Assembly (NCBI RefSeq): GCF_016924645.1 | Contig: NZ_JAFFJV010000003.1 | Location: 124,001 to 188,000 of the forward strand | Direction: 5' to 3' | Length of the DNA stretch: 64,000 bases | Source of the DNA: Rufibacter psychrotolerans | Lineage (GTDB): Bacteria; Bacteroidota; Bacteroidia; Cytophagales; Hymenobacteraceae | In this document: positions 18,574 to 28,473 of the stretch, one piece after another | How positions within the stretch are numbered: position 1 is the first letter of the stretch | Layout of the letters: the number at the start of each line of letters is the position of its first letter | Program-made: the position numbers and the translations under genes | The notes under the pieces: model-generated | Databases searched by the model: none | What the model was told of the DNA's origin: nothing | What the model saw: only the letters and a program-made list of their open reading frames with translations

Positions 18574-19296
18574 TCAGGATGAGGGATGTTGGGTAAGCCT
18601 TTCGGCTTTTTCCTGCTGCAGGAACGCCTCGGCCAGGATTAAGTCTTCGGGGGTGGTCAGTTTGATGTTGCGGAAACTGCCCTCCACCAGTTGAACCTTG
18701 TGCCCGAAGCGCTCCACCACCGAGGCATCGTCGGTGAACAGCGGGATTTCGGGCTGGGCGTAGGCCCGCCGCAGCAAAGGCAACCGGAAACACTGCGGTG
18801 TCTGCACCAGGCGGTACGCGCTACGGTCCACGGCTTTGGAACTGCCGCCCCGCACCCTTCTGATGGACTCCTTCAGCGCCACCGCCACCACCGCCGAGCC
18901 CTTTTCGGCCGCTGTGCCGTACGCCGTCTCCAGCATGGCTTGGTCTACAAACGGGCGCACGCCGTCGTGCACGGCCACTACGCCGTCGGTCTCCGCCTCC
19001 AAAGTCGCCAACCCGTTCTTCACCGACTGGAAACGGGTGCTTCCGCCTGGCACCACCCGGTGCGGGATGAGGCACCCGTGTGCCGCACAAAGGTTTTGCC
19101 AGGTGGAGATCTCCCCTTCCGGCAGCACCACCACCAATTGCACGTCTGGGTCAAAGGCATGGAAACGGCGCAGCGTGTGCAGCAGCACCGGCTCGCCGGC
19201 AATGGGCAAAAACTGCTTGGGCATGGCCGCCTGCATTCTGCTGCCGGAGCCACCGGCTACTATAATGGCGTATTTCTTCAGGGCAGTTGAAAGCAT
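18574..19296 (-). CDS. ispD: 2-C-methyl-D-erythritol 4-phosphate cytidylyltransferase
   Basis: 240 aa. It transfers CMP to MEP in the non-mevalonate isoprenoid pathway. Motifs: nucleotide-binding AGGSGSRMQAAMPKQFLPI (about 15-33), the segment around DGVVAVHDGVRPFVD, and KESIRRV-type substrate loop followed by RLVQTPQCFR and FTDDASVVE. Length and order match IspD. Cytoplasmic and monocistronic by appearance. Confidence 0.96.
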   Translation of the reverse strand: MLSTALKKYAIIVAGGSGSRMQAAMPKQFLPIAGEPVLLHTLRRFHAFDPDVQLVVVLPEGEISTWQNLCAAHGCLIPHRVVPGGSTRFQSVKNGLATLEAETDGVVAVHDGVRPFVDQAMLETAYGTAAEKGSAVVAVALKESIRRVRGGSSKAVDRSAYRLVQTPQCFRLPLLRRAYAQPEIPLFTDDASVVERFGHKVQLVEGSFRNIKLTTPEDLILAEAFLQQEKAERLTQHPSS

Positions 19297-19342
19297 GGCG
19301 CAAGATACACATTCCGGGTTGGCAAGGCCAAGGCTCTTTTAA

Positions 19343-19375
19343 GCCTGATTTCCGGAAAACGGCGCCAAAACAGGC
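19343..19375 (+). repeat. Dispersed motif copy
   Basis: GCCTGATTTCCGGAAAACG followed by GCGCCAAAACAGGC. The ends GCCTG and CAGGC are complementary. Confidence 0.7.
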
Positions 19376-19432
19376 TGGGAGCTTTATCGGCCCCACCGCA
19401 TTCTCCGCCTCACGGAAACCCGGTTGCTTTGG

Positions 19433-22027
19433 TTAGAATTCCAGGATGAACGTGGAGCCTTTGTCTACCTCGCTGGTGACGCTTAGGTTACCGCCCATGG
19501 CTTTGGCCTGCGAGTGGGCAATGTACAGCCCCATGCCCTTGCTGTCTTTGTGCTGGTGAAACCGCTGGTACAGGCCAAAGATGCGCTCGCCGTAGCGGTT
19601 CAGGTCAATGCCCAGGCCGTTGTCTGAGAAGTACAGCACCTCTTTGCCGTCTTTTTTCTGGGTTTTCACCTGTATGCGCAGTTTGCGGTTGGGCGAGCGG
19701 TATTTGATGGCGTTGGTGAGCAGGTTCAGCAAAATGCTGTGCAGGTAACTGGCGTTGAAATACACCTGGGGCACCTCTGAGAAGTCTGCCTCCAGCTCCA
19801 CGTCGGTTTCCTCCAGCATCGCGCCCACAGACATGACCACCTGGTCAAAGGCTTTCTGCAGGTCTACCTCCTCTTTGTTGCTGTGCGGGTTGTTTCTGAT
19901 GACCAGAATCTCCAGCAGGTCATTGATCACGGTGTTCATCTGCGCCGTTGCCTCCATGAATTTCTGGATCAGGAGCTTGTTTCTTCCTTCGGGCAGGGCG
20001 TTCAGGTCAATGAGGTTGGCAATGCCGGTAAGGTTGGCCAGCGGCGAACGCAGGTTGTGGGAGGTAATGAAGGTGAACTGCTTGAGGTCTGCGTTGTTCT
20101 GGGTGAGCTCAGAGATAAGCACCTCGCGCTCCTGCTCATAGTGCTTGCGGGCTGTGATGTCGCGCATCATGGAAACCCAGTGCGTGAGTTCCTCTCTGTG
20201 GTTGAAGATAGGCATCACCAGCAGTTGCGTCCAGAACCAGCTGCCGTCTTTGCGGAAGGTTTTCACCTCTACCTCATGGGGCTGGTGCTGGGCCATGCGG
20301 TCCTGCAGCCTTTCTATTGCCTGCGGGTCTGTTCCGGGCCCAATCAGGAAGCGCAGGTCCCTGCCCATCACTTCCTCCTGGGTGTAACCGGTCATTTTAA
20401 AGAAAGCCGTGTTGAAGAAGATGGTCTTAAACTCCAGGGGATTCCCGTGGGTTGTTTCACTGATCACAATCCCGTCTAGGGTGTTGGTGATCACAGACAC
20501 CAGCACTTGCTGCCGCTGCTCTTCTTCCTTCTGCCGGGTAATGTCTGTGAGCATGGCGAAGACGCTCTCTCCCCGGCCCTCTTTGTCCAGCAGCGGCTGT
20601 ATCTGCAGTTTGAGCCAGAACTTCTCGCCGGCCTTGGTGTATTGGATGAGCTCTGTTTCCAAGGGCTCCATGGCCTTAAGCTTGCCCCTGATGAACTGGA
20701 GGGTCTCGGGGTTGGTGGCGGGGCCGCTCATGAAGGAACTGGGCAGTTTGCCGCGCACCTCCTCCAGGGTATAGCCGGTCATGCGCGTAAAGGCCGCGTT
20801 CACCCACTGGATGGTCAGGTCGGGGTTCATGATCACCACCCCGTTAATGGTTTCGCGGGCCACCACTGACAGCTTGTGCAGCTTCTCTGTTACCTGCTTC
20901 TGGGCGGTAATGTCCTGCACGGCGCCTACCATCTTTACGGGCCGGCCCTGCTCATCCCTGATCAGGGAGCCCTGGTCTGCCACGTGGGCGTACTCGCCGT
21001 TGGCCTTTCTGAAGCGGTATTCTTCGCGCCAGAAATCGGTGGGCGCCTTGGTCATCATCTCCTCCAGGGAAGTCTGCACCCGGTCCACGTCCTCTGGGTG
21101 CACGTATTTGGCCCATTCTGACAGTTCGGGCCCAAATTCATCAATCTTGAACCCAAACAGCTTTTCAAACCCAATGCCCCAATACAGTTTCCGGGCGGCA
21201 ATGTCTACCTCCCAGATGGCGTCATTGGTGGCCAGGGTGGCGTAATAGTAGCGTTCATTGCTGAGGCGTAGTTCCTGCTCGGCCAGTTTGTTTTCCAGGA
21301 TCAGCTGGAGCAAGCGCCTGATGCTCTCCAGGGTTTCTTCCTCCTCTGGGGTGGGGGCTTTCTCTTCCTGGTAGTACACGGCCACGGTGCCCAGCACTTT
21401 CTGGTTGGTTCCCACCAGGGGGAAAGACCAGCAGGCCTGCATGCCATAGTTCAGGATGTTAGAATAATGGTCTTTCCACAGCGGGTCTGTCACAATGTTG
21501 GTCACAATCACCTTTTGCCCCAGGTAGGCGGCGGTACCGCAGGAGCCAACCCGCTCGCCAATGAACAGGCCGTTCAGGCCCTCACTGAAACTCCTGGGCA
21601 GGCTGGGGGCCGCCAGGGTATAGAGCTGATTTCCTTCCAACCGCATGCAGGAGCAATACATGCCTTTGTGCATGTTTTCTATGCCTTTGAGGTAGTAACT
21701 CACGGTTGCCTCAAGGGTGCTGCCGGGCATGGTGTTCATCTCCAGCACCTGCTTGCCCAGCCGCTCCAACTCCATGACCCGCTTGTACTCGCTTACCTCC
21801 AGCAGCAGGTTGGTGTTGATCTTCTCTGAGGCGATGCGCCTGATATCGGCCTTGGCCGCTTCCAGTTCTTGCCTGGTCTTCTCCAGTTCCTGGCGCAGGG
21901 CCTCGGCTTCTGAGGGGGCAGAAGGCAAAGCGGTTCCCGCCGGCCATGGCTGGCTTGCCGGATTGTTTGTGTTAGGGGGGAAAGACATGCTGTTACCTTC
22001 CTTCTCCATCATAGTGCCGTGAAACAT
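19433..22027 (-). CDS. GAF / multi-PAS sensor histidine kinase (orphan)
   Basis: 864 aa, no membrane segment. After a coiled N-terminus come a GAF domain (about 100-250, with GERVGSCGTAAYLGQKVIVTN), then three PAS/PAC units (about 255-385, 385-510, 510-640: RMTGYTLEEVRGK and KMTGYTQEEVMGRD signatures), HisKA with H-box TSHNLRSPLANL (His657) and HATPase with NLLTNAIKYRSPNR, FSDNGLGI and KGMGLYIAHS. PAS stretches GYT.EEV.G are light/redox-type but no flavin Cys is evident. There is no response regulator beside it. ATG 22012 is an alternative start. Confidence 0.9.
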   Translation of the reverse strand: MFHGTMMEKEGNSMSFPPNTNNPASQPWPAGTALPSAPSEAEALRQELEKTRQELEAAKADIRRIASEKINTNLLLEVSEYKRVMELERLGKQVLEMNTMPGSTLEATVSYYLKGIENMHKGMYCSCMRLEGNQLYTLAAPSLPRSFSEGLNGLFIGERVGSCGTAAYLGQKVIVTNIVTDPLWKDHYSNILNYGMQACWSFPLVGTNQKVLGTVAVYYQEEKAPTPEEEETLESIRRLLQLILENKLAEQELRLSNERYYYATLATNDAIWEVDIAARKLYWGIGFEKLFGFKIDEFGPELSEWAKYVHPEDVDRVQTSLEEMMTKAPTDFWREEYRFRKANGEYAHVADQGSLIRDEQGRPVKMVGAVQDITAQKQVTEKLHKLSVVARETINGVVIMNPDLTIQWVNAAFTRMTGYTLEEVRGKLPSSFMSGPATNPETLQFIRGKLKAMEPLETELIQYTKAGEKFWLKLQIQPLLDKEGRGESVFAMLTDITRQKEEEQRQQVLVSVITNTLDGIVISETTHGNPLEFKTIFFNTAFFKMTGYTQEEVMGRDLRFLIGPGTDPQAIERLQDRMAQHQPHEVEVKTFRKDGSWFWTQLLVMPIFNHREELTHWVSMMRDITARKHYEQEREVLISELTQNNADLKQFTFITSHNLRSPLANLTGIANLIDLNALPEGRNKLLIQKFMEATAQMNTVINDLLEILVIRNNPHSNKEEVDLQKAFDQVVMSVGAMLEETDVELEADFSEVPQVYFNASYLHSILLNLLTNAIKYRSPNRKLRIQVKTQKKDGKEVLYFSDNGLGIDLNRYGERIFGLYQRFHQHKDSKGMGLYIAHSQAKAMGGNLSVTSEVDKGSTFILEF

Positions 22028-22347
22028 AGAGCCAGCAATGGGTTGTTGCCTGGGATTGCTGTTTTTGCGGCCTTTTCGCAGATTCTTCTGTAAACCGGAA
22101 ACAAAGAAACACCTCCACCAAAGCAGGCAGGCTACCCCTTAGGCAGGGCAGCAATACGCCTTACAAATTACAAATTTATATTAATACAATACAAGTCTAT
22201 TCTACCAACTACACGCGGGGGAAAGCAAAGCGTTAAGGCCCTGCCAATTACCTGGCCACCCAGAGCAACTCTGTAGGGCTGCAGCAAGGCGTAGGCGATA
22301 AACCAACTGGGTGTTTTTTTGCCAAATGTAGCAAAAACGGGCCAAAA
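22028..22347. other. Intergenic between kinase and queA
   Basis: About 320 bases upstream of the kinase. It contains a weak dispersed-motif copy (about 22060-22100) and AT-rich stretches (about 22165-22200). No gene seen. Confidence 0.45.
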
Positions 22348-22376
22348 AAGCCCACCCCATGGGCTGGGGTGGGCTT
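22348..22376. terminator. Terminator after queA
   Basis: AAGCCCACCCCA pairs with TGGGGTGGGCTT around a short loop. It sits beyond the queA stop on the minus strand. Confidence 0.75.
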
Positions 22377-22400
22377 GGTTTTGCTGCACGGGGCGTGTGC

Positions 22401-23447
22401 TTAGAGAATCAGCATCACGTCTCCGTAGCTGAAGAACTTATATTTCTCTTTGATAGCGGTCTGGTAGGCCTCCATGATGAGTTCATAGCCGCCAAAGGCC
22501 GCCGCCATCATGAGCAGCGTAGACTCAGACATGTGGAAGTTGGTCACCAAGCTATTGGCAATCTTGAAGTCGTAAGGCGGGAAGATGAATTTATCGGTCC
22601 AGCCCTCGTTAGGCTTCAGGCGGCTGTTGGCCGACACCGATGATTCCAGGGCCCGCATGGTGGTGGTCCCGATGGAGCACACGCGTTTCTTGGCATCCAG
22701 GGCCTTGTTCACCATTCTGGCGGTTTCCTCAGTCACGAAGAACTGCTCAGAGTCCATCTTGTGCTTGGTGAGGTCTTCCACGTCTACCTGACGGAACGTA
22801 CCTAAGCCCACGTGCAGGGTGATAGGCGTTACGTCCACGCCCTTCAACTCAAGGCGTTTTAATACCTCACGGGTGAAGTGCAGCCCGGCGGTGGGGGCGG
22901 CTACGGCACCGGTTACCTCGGCGTACACGGTCTGGTACCGCTCCTCGTCCTCGGGCTCGGGCTCGCGCTTGATGTATTTGGGCAGTGGGGTCTCGCCCAG
23001 GCTGTGCACCACTTTGTAGAACTCCTCGTCCGGGCCGTCATACAGGAACTTGATGGTACGGCCGCGCGAGGTGGTGTTGTCAATGACTTCCGCTACCAGG
23101 TCACTGTCTCCGAAGTAGAGCTTGTTACCTACCCTGATCTTACGGGCCGGGTCTACCAGCACGTCCCACAGATGAATGCGCTTGTCCAGCTCGCGCAGCA
23201 GGAACACCTCAATCTTGGCACCGGTTTTCTCCTTGTTCCCGTACAAACGGGCCGGAAACACCTTGGTGTTGTTGGTGACCATCACGTCGCCCTCGTCAAA
23301 GTAGGTGATGATGTCTTTGAAGATTTTATGCTCTATCTTGCCGCTGTCGCGGTGAACAACCATCATGCGGGCTTCATCGCGGTTTTGGGCCGGGTGGGTG
23401 GCCATCAACTCGTTGGGCAGGTCAAACTTGAACTCTGATAACTTCAT
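22401..23447 (-). CDS. queA: S-adenosylmethionine:tRNA ribosyltransferase-isomerase
   Basis: 348 aa. QueA transfers ribose from AdoMet to preQ1-tRNA in queuosine synthesis. Seen here: start [39 protein letters not shown], the [10 protein letters not shown] motif, [19 protein letters not shown] and a C-terminal [19 protein letters not shown]. Normal length. A TAnnTTTG box is placed 41 bases upstream on the minus strand. Confidence 0.96.
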   Translation of the reverse strand: MKLSEFKFDLPNELMATHPAQNRDEARMMVVHRDSGKIEHKIFKDIITYFDEGDVMVTNNTKVFPARLYGNKEKTGAKIEVFLLRELDKRIHLWDVLVDPARKIRVGNKLYFGDSDLVAEVIDNTTSRGRTIKFLYDGPDEEFYKVVHSLGETPLPKYIKREPEPEDEERYQTVYAEVTGAVAAPTAGLHFTREVLKRLELKGVDVTPITLHVGLGTFRQVDVEDLTKHKMDSEQFFVTEETARMVNKALDAKKRVCSIGTTTMRALESSVSANSRLKPNEGWTDKFIFPPYDFKIANSLVTNFHMSESTLLMMAAAFGGYELIMEAYQTAIKEKYKFFSYGDVMLIL

Positions 23448-23488
23448 TTTTAATATTACGGTATTAAAATATTGGCAAAAATAGAGCG

Positions 23489-23496
23489 CAAAGGTA
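23489..23496 (-). promoter_or_regulatory. Probable -7 box for queA (TACCTTTG on minus strand)
   Basis: CAAAGGTA on the plus strand reads TACCTTTG towards queA. No clear TTG at -33. Confidence 0.5.
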
Positions 23497-23686
23497 GGCA
23501 GTTTGAACTAATTTATTTTACTTTTAGCCAAATTAAGTATCTTGGCCCGCTTAACCCTGCGCGCTGGCAGGGGGCGTGCCGTGCCGCCAGGCTACTACCG
23601 CGCTAAAAGCCAAGCGTTTACCTTTATAACGAGGCCGGAAAGGGCTGGTTCTCTTTCCCTCCTGTAAAAACCTGCAGCTCACTCCA

Positions 23687-24940
23687 ATGATTTACTTACG
23701 GCTGGTACTTGAAAGTTTCAGATTTGCGTGGCAGGCCCTCAAGGCCAACGTGCTGCGCACGATTCTTTCGTTGCTGGGCGTGACCATTGGTATTTTTGCC
23801 ATTATCTCGGTGTTCACCATTGTGGACTCGCTGGAGCGCAGCATCAGGGAAAGCATGAGTTTTGTGGGCGAGCGCATCATCTACGTGGAAAAGTGGCCCT
23901 GGATCTTCAAAGACGGCGACATACCCTGGTGGAAATACATGAAACGCCCCTCCCCCACCACGCGGGAGTTCAGGTTCCTGAACGAGCAGTTGGAGAACGA
24001 CGAGGGAGTGGCCTTGGTGGCCCGCCGCTCAGGCAACACCTTCAAGCAGCACAACAACAGCATGAGCGGCATCATGCTGCAGGGCGTGACCGAGGACTTC
24101 AACAAAGTGGCCGAGGTGCCCATAGAAGAAGGCCGTTTCTTCACCCAGCAGGAAATAGACGGCTCCCGCAACGTGATCATCATTGGGGCCGAGGTGGCCC
24201 AAAGCCTTTTCCCCTACAGCAGCGCCTTGGGCGGCAGCATTAGAATAAGGGGGCAGAAGTTCACGGTGATTGGCGTGATGGAGAAGCAGGGCGCAGGGCT
24301 CTTTGAGGGCATGCCCACCAACGACAAAAACGCCTACGTGCCGTTTGGCGCGTTTGGGAAAATGTTCGCCAGCGGCCCCCGGGGGGTGCAGCCCACGCTC
24401 ATGATCAAGGGCCGGGCCGATGACGTGAACCTGCAGAACCTGGAGTACGAGGTAAAAGGCAAGATGCGCACCATCAGGGGCCTCAAACCCTACGAGGAAG
24501 ACAACTTTGCCATTAACCGCTCAGAGATGATGGCCGACGCCATTGGCGAGATGTTCTCCATCATTGGCATTGCGGGCTGGGTGATTGGGGGCTTCTCCAT
24601 TCTGGTGGGCGGTTTTGGCATTGCCAACATCATGTTCGTCTCAGTGAAGGAGCGCACCAACATCATCGGCATCCAAAAATCACTGGGCGCCAAGAATTTC
24701 TTCATCCTGTTCCAGTTCCTGTTTGAGTCTGTGTTCCTGAGCCTGATAGGGGGCGGGGTGGGCATCCTGCTGGTGTCTTTGATCACCCTCATCCCCATGG
24801 GCTCGCTGGAGATTATCCTTACGCCGGGCAACATTCTCCTGGGCTTAGGCGTATCGGTGGTGATTGGCGTACTCTCAGGCATTATTCCGGCGGTTATTGC
24901 TTCCCATCTGGACCCCGTGATTGCCATAAGGTCTAAATAG
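23687..24940 (+). CDS. ABC transporter permease, MacB/FtsX type
   Basis: 417 aa. One N-terminal membrane segment (about 20-45, TILSLLGVTIGIFAIISVF), a large periplasmic MacB_PCD-like domain (about 50-275), then three segments in the FtsX fold (about 285-310, 335-360, 380-405) with SVKERTNIIGIQKSLGA, typical of the family. Partner ATPase and membrane-fusion protein are absent nearby. A role in envelope stress or efflux-type mechanotransmission is inference. TAG stop at 24940, then 108 bases to the LOG gene. Confidence 0.9.
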   Translation: MIYLRLVLESFRFAWQALKANVLRTILSLLGVTIGIFAIISVFTIVDSLERSIRESMSFVGERIIYVEKWPWIFKDGDIPWWKYMKRPSPTTREFRFLNEQLENDEGVALVARRSGNTFKQHNNSMSGIMLQGVTEDFNKVAEVPIEEGRFFTQQEIDGSRNVIIIGAEVAQSLFPYSSALGGSIRIRGQKFTVIGVMEKQGAGLFEGMPTNDKNAYVPFGAFGKMFASGPRGVQPTLMIKGRADDVNLQNLEYEVKGKMRTIRGLKPYEEDNFAINRSEMMADAIGEMFSIIGIAGWVIGGFSILVGGFGIANIMFVSVKERTNIIGIQKSLGAKNFFILFQFLFESVFLSLIGGGVGILLVSLITLIPMGSLEIILTPGNILLGLGVSVVIGVLSGIIPAVIASHLDPVIAIRSK

Positions 24941-25007
24941 CCTTTCTAACCCTTTTTGTTTGTCCTCACTATTTTTTAATAGATAATTTTTTGACGCGCC
25001 CGTTTTT

Positions 25008-25031
25008 CGGCCCTTTTCCGTAAAATAGGCG
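25008..25031 (+). repeat. Dispersed motif copy (partial)
   Basis: CGGCCCTTTTCCGTAAAAT followed by AGGCG. It ends shortly before the LOG-family start. Confidence 0.4.
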
Positions 25032-25048
25032 ATATACCCGATTGATAT

Positions 25049-25912
25049 ATGACGAAGTTGAGAAAAACCAGCAAGACCCAGCTGCAGGATGAGGTAACCA
25101 ACGCCGGCAGCGGCACCATCATCAGCCAGCCCGAAGCCAATGACAACAAAGCCGCGTCGCTGCACGAGGCCAAGAAACTGGCCAAGCAAGAGGCTCCCCT
25201 GCTCTCTGAAGACGACAAGCGCATCCGCGAGGCGTTCACCGATAAAGACTGGAACGAGATCAAGATTGCCGACTCCTGGCAGATCTTTAAGGTGATGTCT
25301 GAGTTTGTGGAAGGCTTTGAGAAACTGGCCAAGATTGGGCCCTGCGTGTCTATCTTCGGGTCTGCCCGCACCAAGCCAGACAACCCGTACTACATCATGG
25401 CCGAGGAGATTGCCGCCAAACTGGTGCGCCACGGCTACGGGGTGATCACGGGCGGCGGCCCGGGCATTATGGAGGCGGGCAACAAGGGCGCGCACTCTGA
25501 GGGGGGCCGCTCGGTAGGGCTCAACATCCACCTGCCGTTTGAGCAGTTCCACAACGTGTACATTGACTCAGACAAACTCATCAACTTTGACTATTTCTTT
25601 GTACGCAAGGTGATGTTTGTGAAATACGCCCAGGGCTTTATTGTGATGCCCGGCGGCTTTGGCACCCTGGATGAACTGTTTGAGGCCATTACCCTCATCC
25701 AGACCAAAAAGATTGGCCGCTTCCCCATCATTCTGGTGGGCCGCGCCTACTGGGGCGGTCTGTTTGACTGGATCAAGGACGTGATGCTGACCCAGGAGAG
25801 CAACATCAGCCCCGAGGACATGGACCTGATCAGCATTGTGGACAACGCCACCGATGCCGTGAAAGTGATTGATGATTTCTACAGCAAATACCTGCTCTCG
25901 CCCAACTTCTAG
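25049..25912 (+). CDS. LOG family protein (TIGR00730 Rossmann-fold nucleotide hydrolase type)
   Basis: 287 aa. The N-terminal 70 residues are a charged tail. The core has FGSARTKPDNPYY, GVITGGGPGIMEAGN and the signature VMPGGFGTLDELFEAITL, the PGGxGTxxE motif of cytokinin-riboside 5'-monophosphate phosphoribohydrolases and related enzymes. The bacterial role is usually nucleotide salvage, and the exact substrate is not clear. A terminator follows. Confidence 0.93.
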   Translation: MTKLRKTSKTQLQDEVTNAGSGTIISQPEANDNKAASLHEAKKLAKQEAPLLSEDDKRIREAFTDKDWNEIKIADSWQIFKVMSEFVEGFEKLAKIGPCVSIFGSARTKPDNPYYIMAEEIAAKLVRHGYGVITGGGPGIMEAGNKGAHSEGGRSVGLNIHLPFEQFHNVYIDSDKLINFDYFFVRKVMFVKYAQGFIVMPGGFGTLDELFEAITLIQTKKIGRFPIILVGRAYWGGLFDWIKDVMLTQESNISPEDMDLISIVDNATDAVKVIDDFYSKYLLSPNF

Positions 25913-25942
25913 GCGTCAGCCGGTTTTGCCTTGTTTTCAGGA

Positions 25943-25975
25943 AAAGAGCCCGCAAACTGCCGGGCTCTTTTTTAT
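25943..25975 (+). terminator. Terminator after LOG-family gene
   Basis: AAAGAGCCCG pairs with CGGGCTCTTT around an 8-nt loop, followed by TTTTATTTT. Confidence 0.85.
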
Positions 25976-26041
25976 TTTACCTATGCCATGATTTTTTTAC
26001 CTGCCGGGCCCACCAGGCGCACGCTATATAGAGAATTATTA

Positions 26042-26049
26042 TATTTTTG
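26042..26049 (+). promoter_or_regulatory. Probable -7 box (TATTTTTG)
   Basis: An exact TAnnTTTG match followed by CAGCC, 64 bases before the lipoprotein start. No TTG at -33. Confidence 0.5.
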
Positions 26050-26113
26050 CAGCCTTCTATCACCCCAATCCATATACAACCTTTAAATCTTACCAACCCT
26101 TTATTTAAACACC

Positions 26114-26614
26114 ATGAAAAAAGCTTTACTCATGCTTTTGTGCGGCACCACGCTGTTTGCTTCTGGCTGCGCCTCTATTGTAAGCAAAACCAAGTACCCC
26201 ATCAGTCTATCAAGCGCCCCAGACGGAGCGTCGTTCACCATCACTGACCGGAACGGCCGCGAGGTGGCCACCGGGCAAACGCCTACCGTGGTTACCCTGA
26301 AGGCCGGTAACGGCTTTTTCAAAAAAGGAATCTACGCCATCAAGTTCACCAAAGAGGGTTACTCAGACAAAACCCTCACCTTGGAGGCCGACCTGAATGG
26401 CTGGTACTTCGGCAACATCCTCTTCGGTGGGGTGATTGGCCTGCTGATTGTGGACCCGGCCACCGGCGCCATGTACAAGTTCAACCAGAAAGACGTGCAG
26501 GCCCTGCTTAGCCAAAGCACCGCCTTTGCCCCGCAGCAAGGCGAGACCCTCAAGATTGTTTCTGTGAATGACATTCCGCAGGAACTTAGAGACAAACTGG
26601 TGGAGATCAAATAA
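26114..26614 (+). CDS. PEGA-like lipoprotein
   Basis: 166 aa. A lipoprotein leader with FASGC (Cys about residue 19), then a segment of PEGA type (APDGASFTITDRNGREVATGQTPTVVTLKAG) ending with a hydrophobic run around GNILFGGVIGLLIVDPATGAMY. This arrangement is common in Bacteroidota outer-membrane lipoproteins of unknown function. It is flanked by a TATTTTTG box and a terminator, hence monocistronic. Confidence 0.85.
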   Translation: MKKALLMLLCGTTLFASGCASIVSKTKYPISLSSAPDGASFTITDRNGREVATGQTPTVVTLKAGNGFFKKGIYAIKFTKEGYSDKTLTLEADLNGWYFGNILFGGVIGLLIVDPATGAMYKFNQKDVQALLSQSTAFAPQQGETLKIVSVNDIPQELRDKLVEIK

Positions 26615-26636
26615 GCAGGTTTTACCCGCTTTTTCG

Positions 26637-26672
26637 GCAAAAGGGCCCCTAAACGCTTGGGGCCCCTTTTGC
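26637..26672 (+). terminator. Terminator after PEGA lipoprotein
   Basis: GCAAAAGGGCCCC pairs with GGGGCCCCTTTTGC with one bulge, then TTTT. The left part overlaps a dispersed-motif copy. Confidence 0.8.
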
Positions 26673-26735
26673 TTTTAAGGGCAAGAGGCTGTACATTCCG
26701 CCTGAAGATCTGTTTGCCCTTGCTTTCCCCCGCGT

Positions 26736-27362
26736 ATGATTGATTCCACCAAACGACAGAGACAAGCCCGCGTGCTGCGCGACTTCCGGAAAGTGCACCG
26801 CCTTACCGGGGCCCTGCTATTCGTGTTTTTCTTTGTCATTTCCCTTACCGGGCTGCTCCTGGGCTGGAAGAAACACACCGGCGGTCTCATTCTGGCCAAA
26901 ACCTACCAGGGCACCTCTACCAATCTCAAAGACTGGCTCTCGGTAGACAGCCTGACGGCGAAGGCTTTCCGGGCCGTGCAGGATTCCCTGGGGCCCAATC
27001 TCTCCCTCACGCTGGACCGCATTGACATGCGCCCCGACAAAGGCACCGTCAAATTCCTCTTTGTGGAAGATTACCTGGGCGTACAGCTAGACGCCGCCAC
27101 CGGCAACGTGCTGCACCTGGAATCACGCCGTGCCGATTTTATCGAAAACCTGCACGACGGCACCATTCTGGACCGTTGGTTTGGGGTAGATAGCGGCGTC
27201 TTGAAAGTGATGTACAGCAGCATTATGGGCGTGGCGCTGCTCATCTTTACCATCACCGGCTTCTGGCTCTGGTACGGCCCCAAGCGCATGAAACAGGAAA
27301 AACCCGGCACAGTCTCTAAACGCGGTACCCCTAACAAGGGGAGCACCATGCAGCCAACATAA
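26736..27362 (+). CDS. PepSY-associated transmembrane protein
   Basis: 208 aa. A membrane segment at about 25-48 (LTGALLFVFFFVISLTGLLLGW), an extracytoplasmic PepSY-type domain with FLFVEDYLGVQLDAATGNVLHLESRRADF, and a second segment (about 155-180: IMGVALLIFTITGFWLWYGP). This is the short N-C pair seen in PepSY_TM proteins linked to iron reduction or siderophore uptake. An AraC regulator follows, so control of a transport gene is plausible but not shown. Confidence 0.88.
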   Translation: MIDSTKRQRQARVLRDFRKVHRLTGALLFVFFFVISLTGLLLGWKKHTGGLILAKTYQGTSTNLKDWLSVDSLTAKAFRAVQDSLGPNLSLTLDRIDMRPDKGTVKFLFVEDYLGVQLDAATGNVLHLESRRADFIENLHDGTILDRWFGVDSGVLKVMYSSIMGVALLIFTITGFWLWYGPKRMKQEKPGTVSKRGTPNKGSTMQPT

Positions 27363-27384
27363 CTTCCATATACAGGTGAATTTT

Positions 27385-27416
27385 GGCCCGTTTTCAAGAA
27401 AATGCCCCAGAATCGC
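27385..27416 (+). repeat. Dispersed motif copy
   Basis: GGCCCGTTTTCAAGAAAAT followed by GCCCCAGAATCGC, between the PepSY and AraC genes. Confidence 0.65.
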
Positions 27417-27492
27417 GCTCCTCAGGGTGGCTCTGGCAGATTCTTTTGCCTGCTTCTGCTTAACCAATTAACCTTGATTTGTCTTAGCGCCC

Positions 27493-28374
27493 ATGCCCCG
27501 CTCTGCCCAGCACATTCCCCACTTTGATTTCCTCCGGAACAAATATGGTCCGGAACTGCTGCTGGACGTGGGGCACATAGAAAGCCTGAAGAACTTTGTG
27601 CTGGATGACACGCCCCACACGCTGTCTTTCTACGATGTGCTGTTTCTGCAGGAAGGGAGCGGCACGTTTAGCCTGGACCAGGTGGTGCATACGCTGGAAC
27701 CCGGCAAAATCATCTTCACCTCGCCGGGACAGGTGCGGCGCTGGCGGGTAGAGCAGCCCGTGCGCGGGTACACCCTTTTCTTTGAAGAAGGCTTTATCTC
27801 TTCGTTTTTCAATGACCCGCTGTTTCTGCACCGTTTTCAGTTTTTCCACAACCCCACCCGGCCTAATGCGGTCGTTACCACGGCAGCGGAATTTGAGAAG
27901 TTCATTCAGCAGGTGGAAGCCATAGAGCAGGAGTTCAGGCAACTACAGAACGATAGTCCGCACATGATCAGGGCGCTACTCTACCAGATGCTGCTGCACC
28001 TGAACCGCCTGTTCGCCCAGCAACACCAAACCGATTCTGACACCGAGGGAAATGCGGCTATCTACTCGTTCCGGAAACTGCTGGAAACGCACTTCAAGGA
28101 ACGGCACCAGGTGCAGGAGTACGCCGATCTGCTGCACATCACGCCCGCTTACCTGAACGAGATCACCCAGCGCTATTTCGGCACCTCTGCCTCTGCCTTG
28201 ATCAAAGGCCGGCTTTTGCTGGAAGCCAAACGGGAACTCTTGTACACGCCCAAAACCGTGGCTGAGATAGCGTATCACCTGCACTTCTCAGACACTGCCA
28301 ATTTCAACCGTTTTTTTAGGGCCAGCTGCGGCCTTACACCCAAAGCGTACCGTGAGCAGGCATTGGCAAAATGA
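27493..28374 (+). CDS. AraC family transcriptional regulator
   Basis: 293 aa. The N-terminal cupin-like sensing half (about 20-150, with DVLFLQEGSGTFSLDQVVHTLEPGKIIFTSPG) is followed by a C-terminal two-helix-turn-helix domain (about 190-290: VQEYADLLHITPAYLNEITQRYFG and TVAEIAYHLHFSDTANFNRFFRASCGLTPKAYRE). It probably regulates the adjacent LamG-like gene or the PepSY protein. The effector is unknown. Confidence 0.93.
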   Translation: MPRSAQHIPHFDFLRNKYGPELLLDVGHIESLKNFVLDDTPHTLSFYDVLFLQEGSGTFSLDQVVHTLEPGKIIFTSPGQVRRWRVEQPVRGYTLFFEEGFISSFFNDPLFLHRFQFFHNPTRPNAVVTTAAEFEKFIQQVEAIEQEFRQLQNDSPHMIRALLYQMLLHLNRLFAQQHQTDSDTEGNAAIYSFRKLLETHFKERHQVQEYADLLHITPAYLNEITQRYFGTSASALIKGRLLLEAKRELLYTPKTVAEIAYHLHFSDTANFNRFFRASCGLTPKAYREQALAK

Positions 28375-28473
28375 CCATAAACGCCTGTAAACTGACCTGT
28401 TCTCCCTCTGCTTCCGCTTGCACCTTTGTATCACCCACAGGAGCTTATTGCTCCGCTACATTCAACTTCAAAC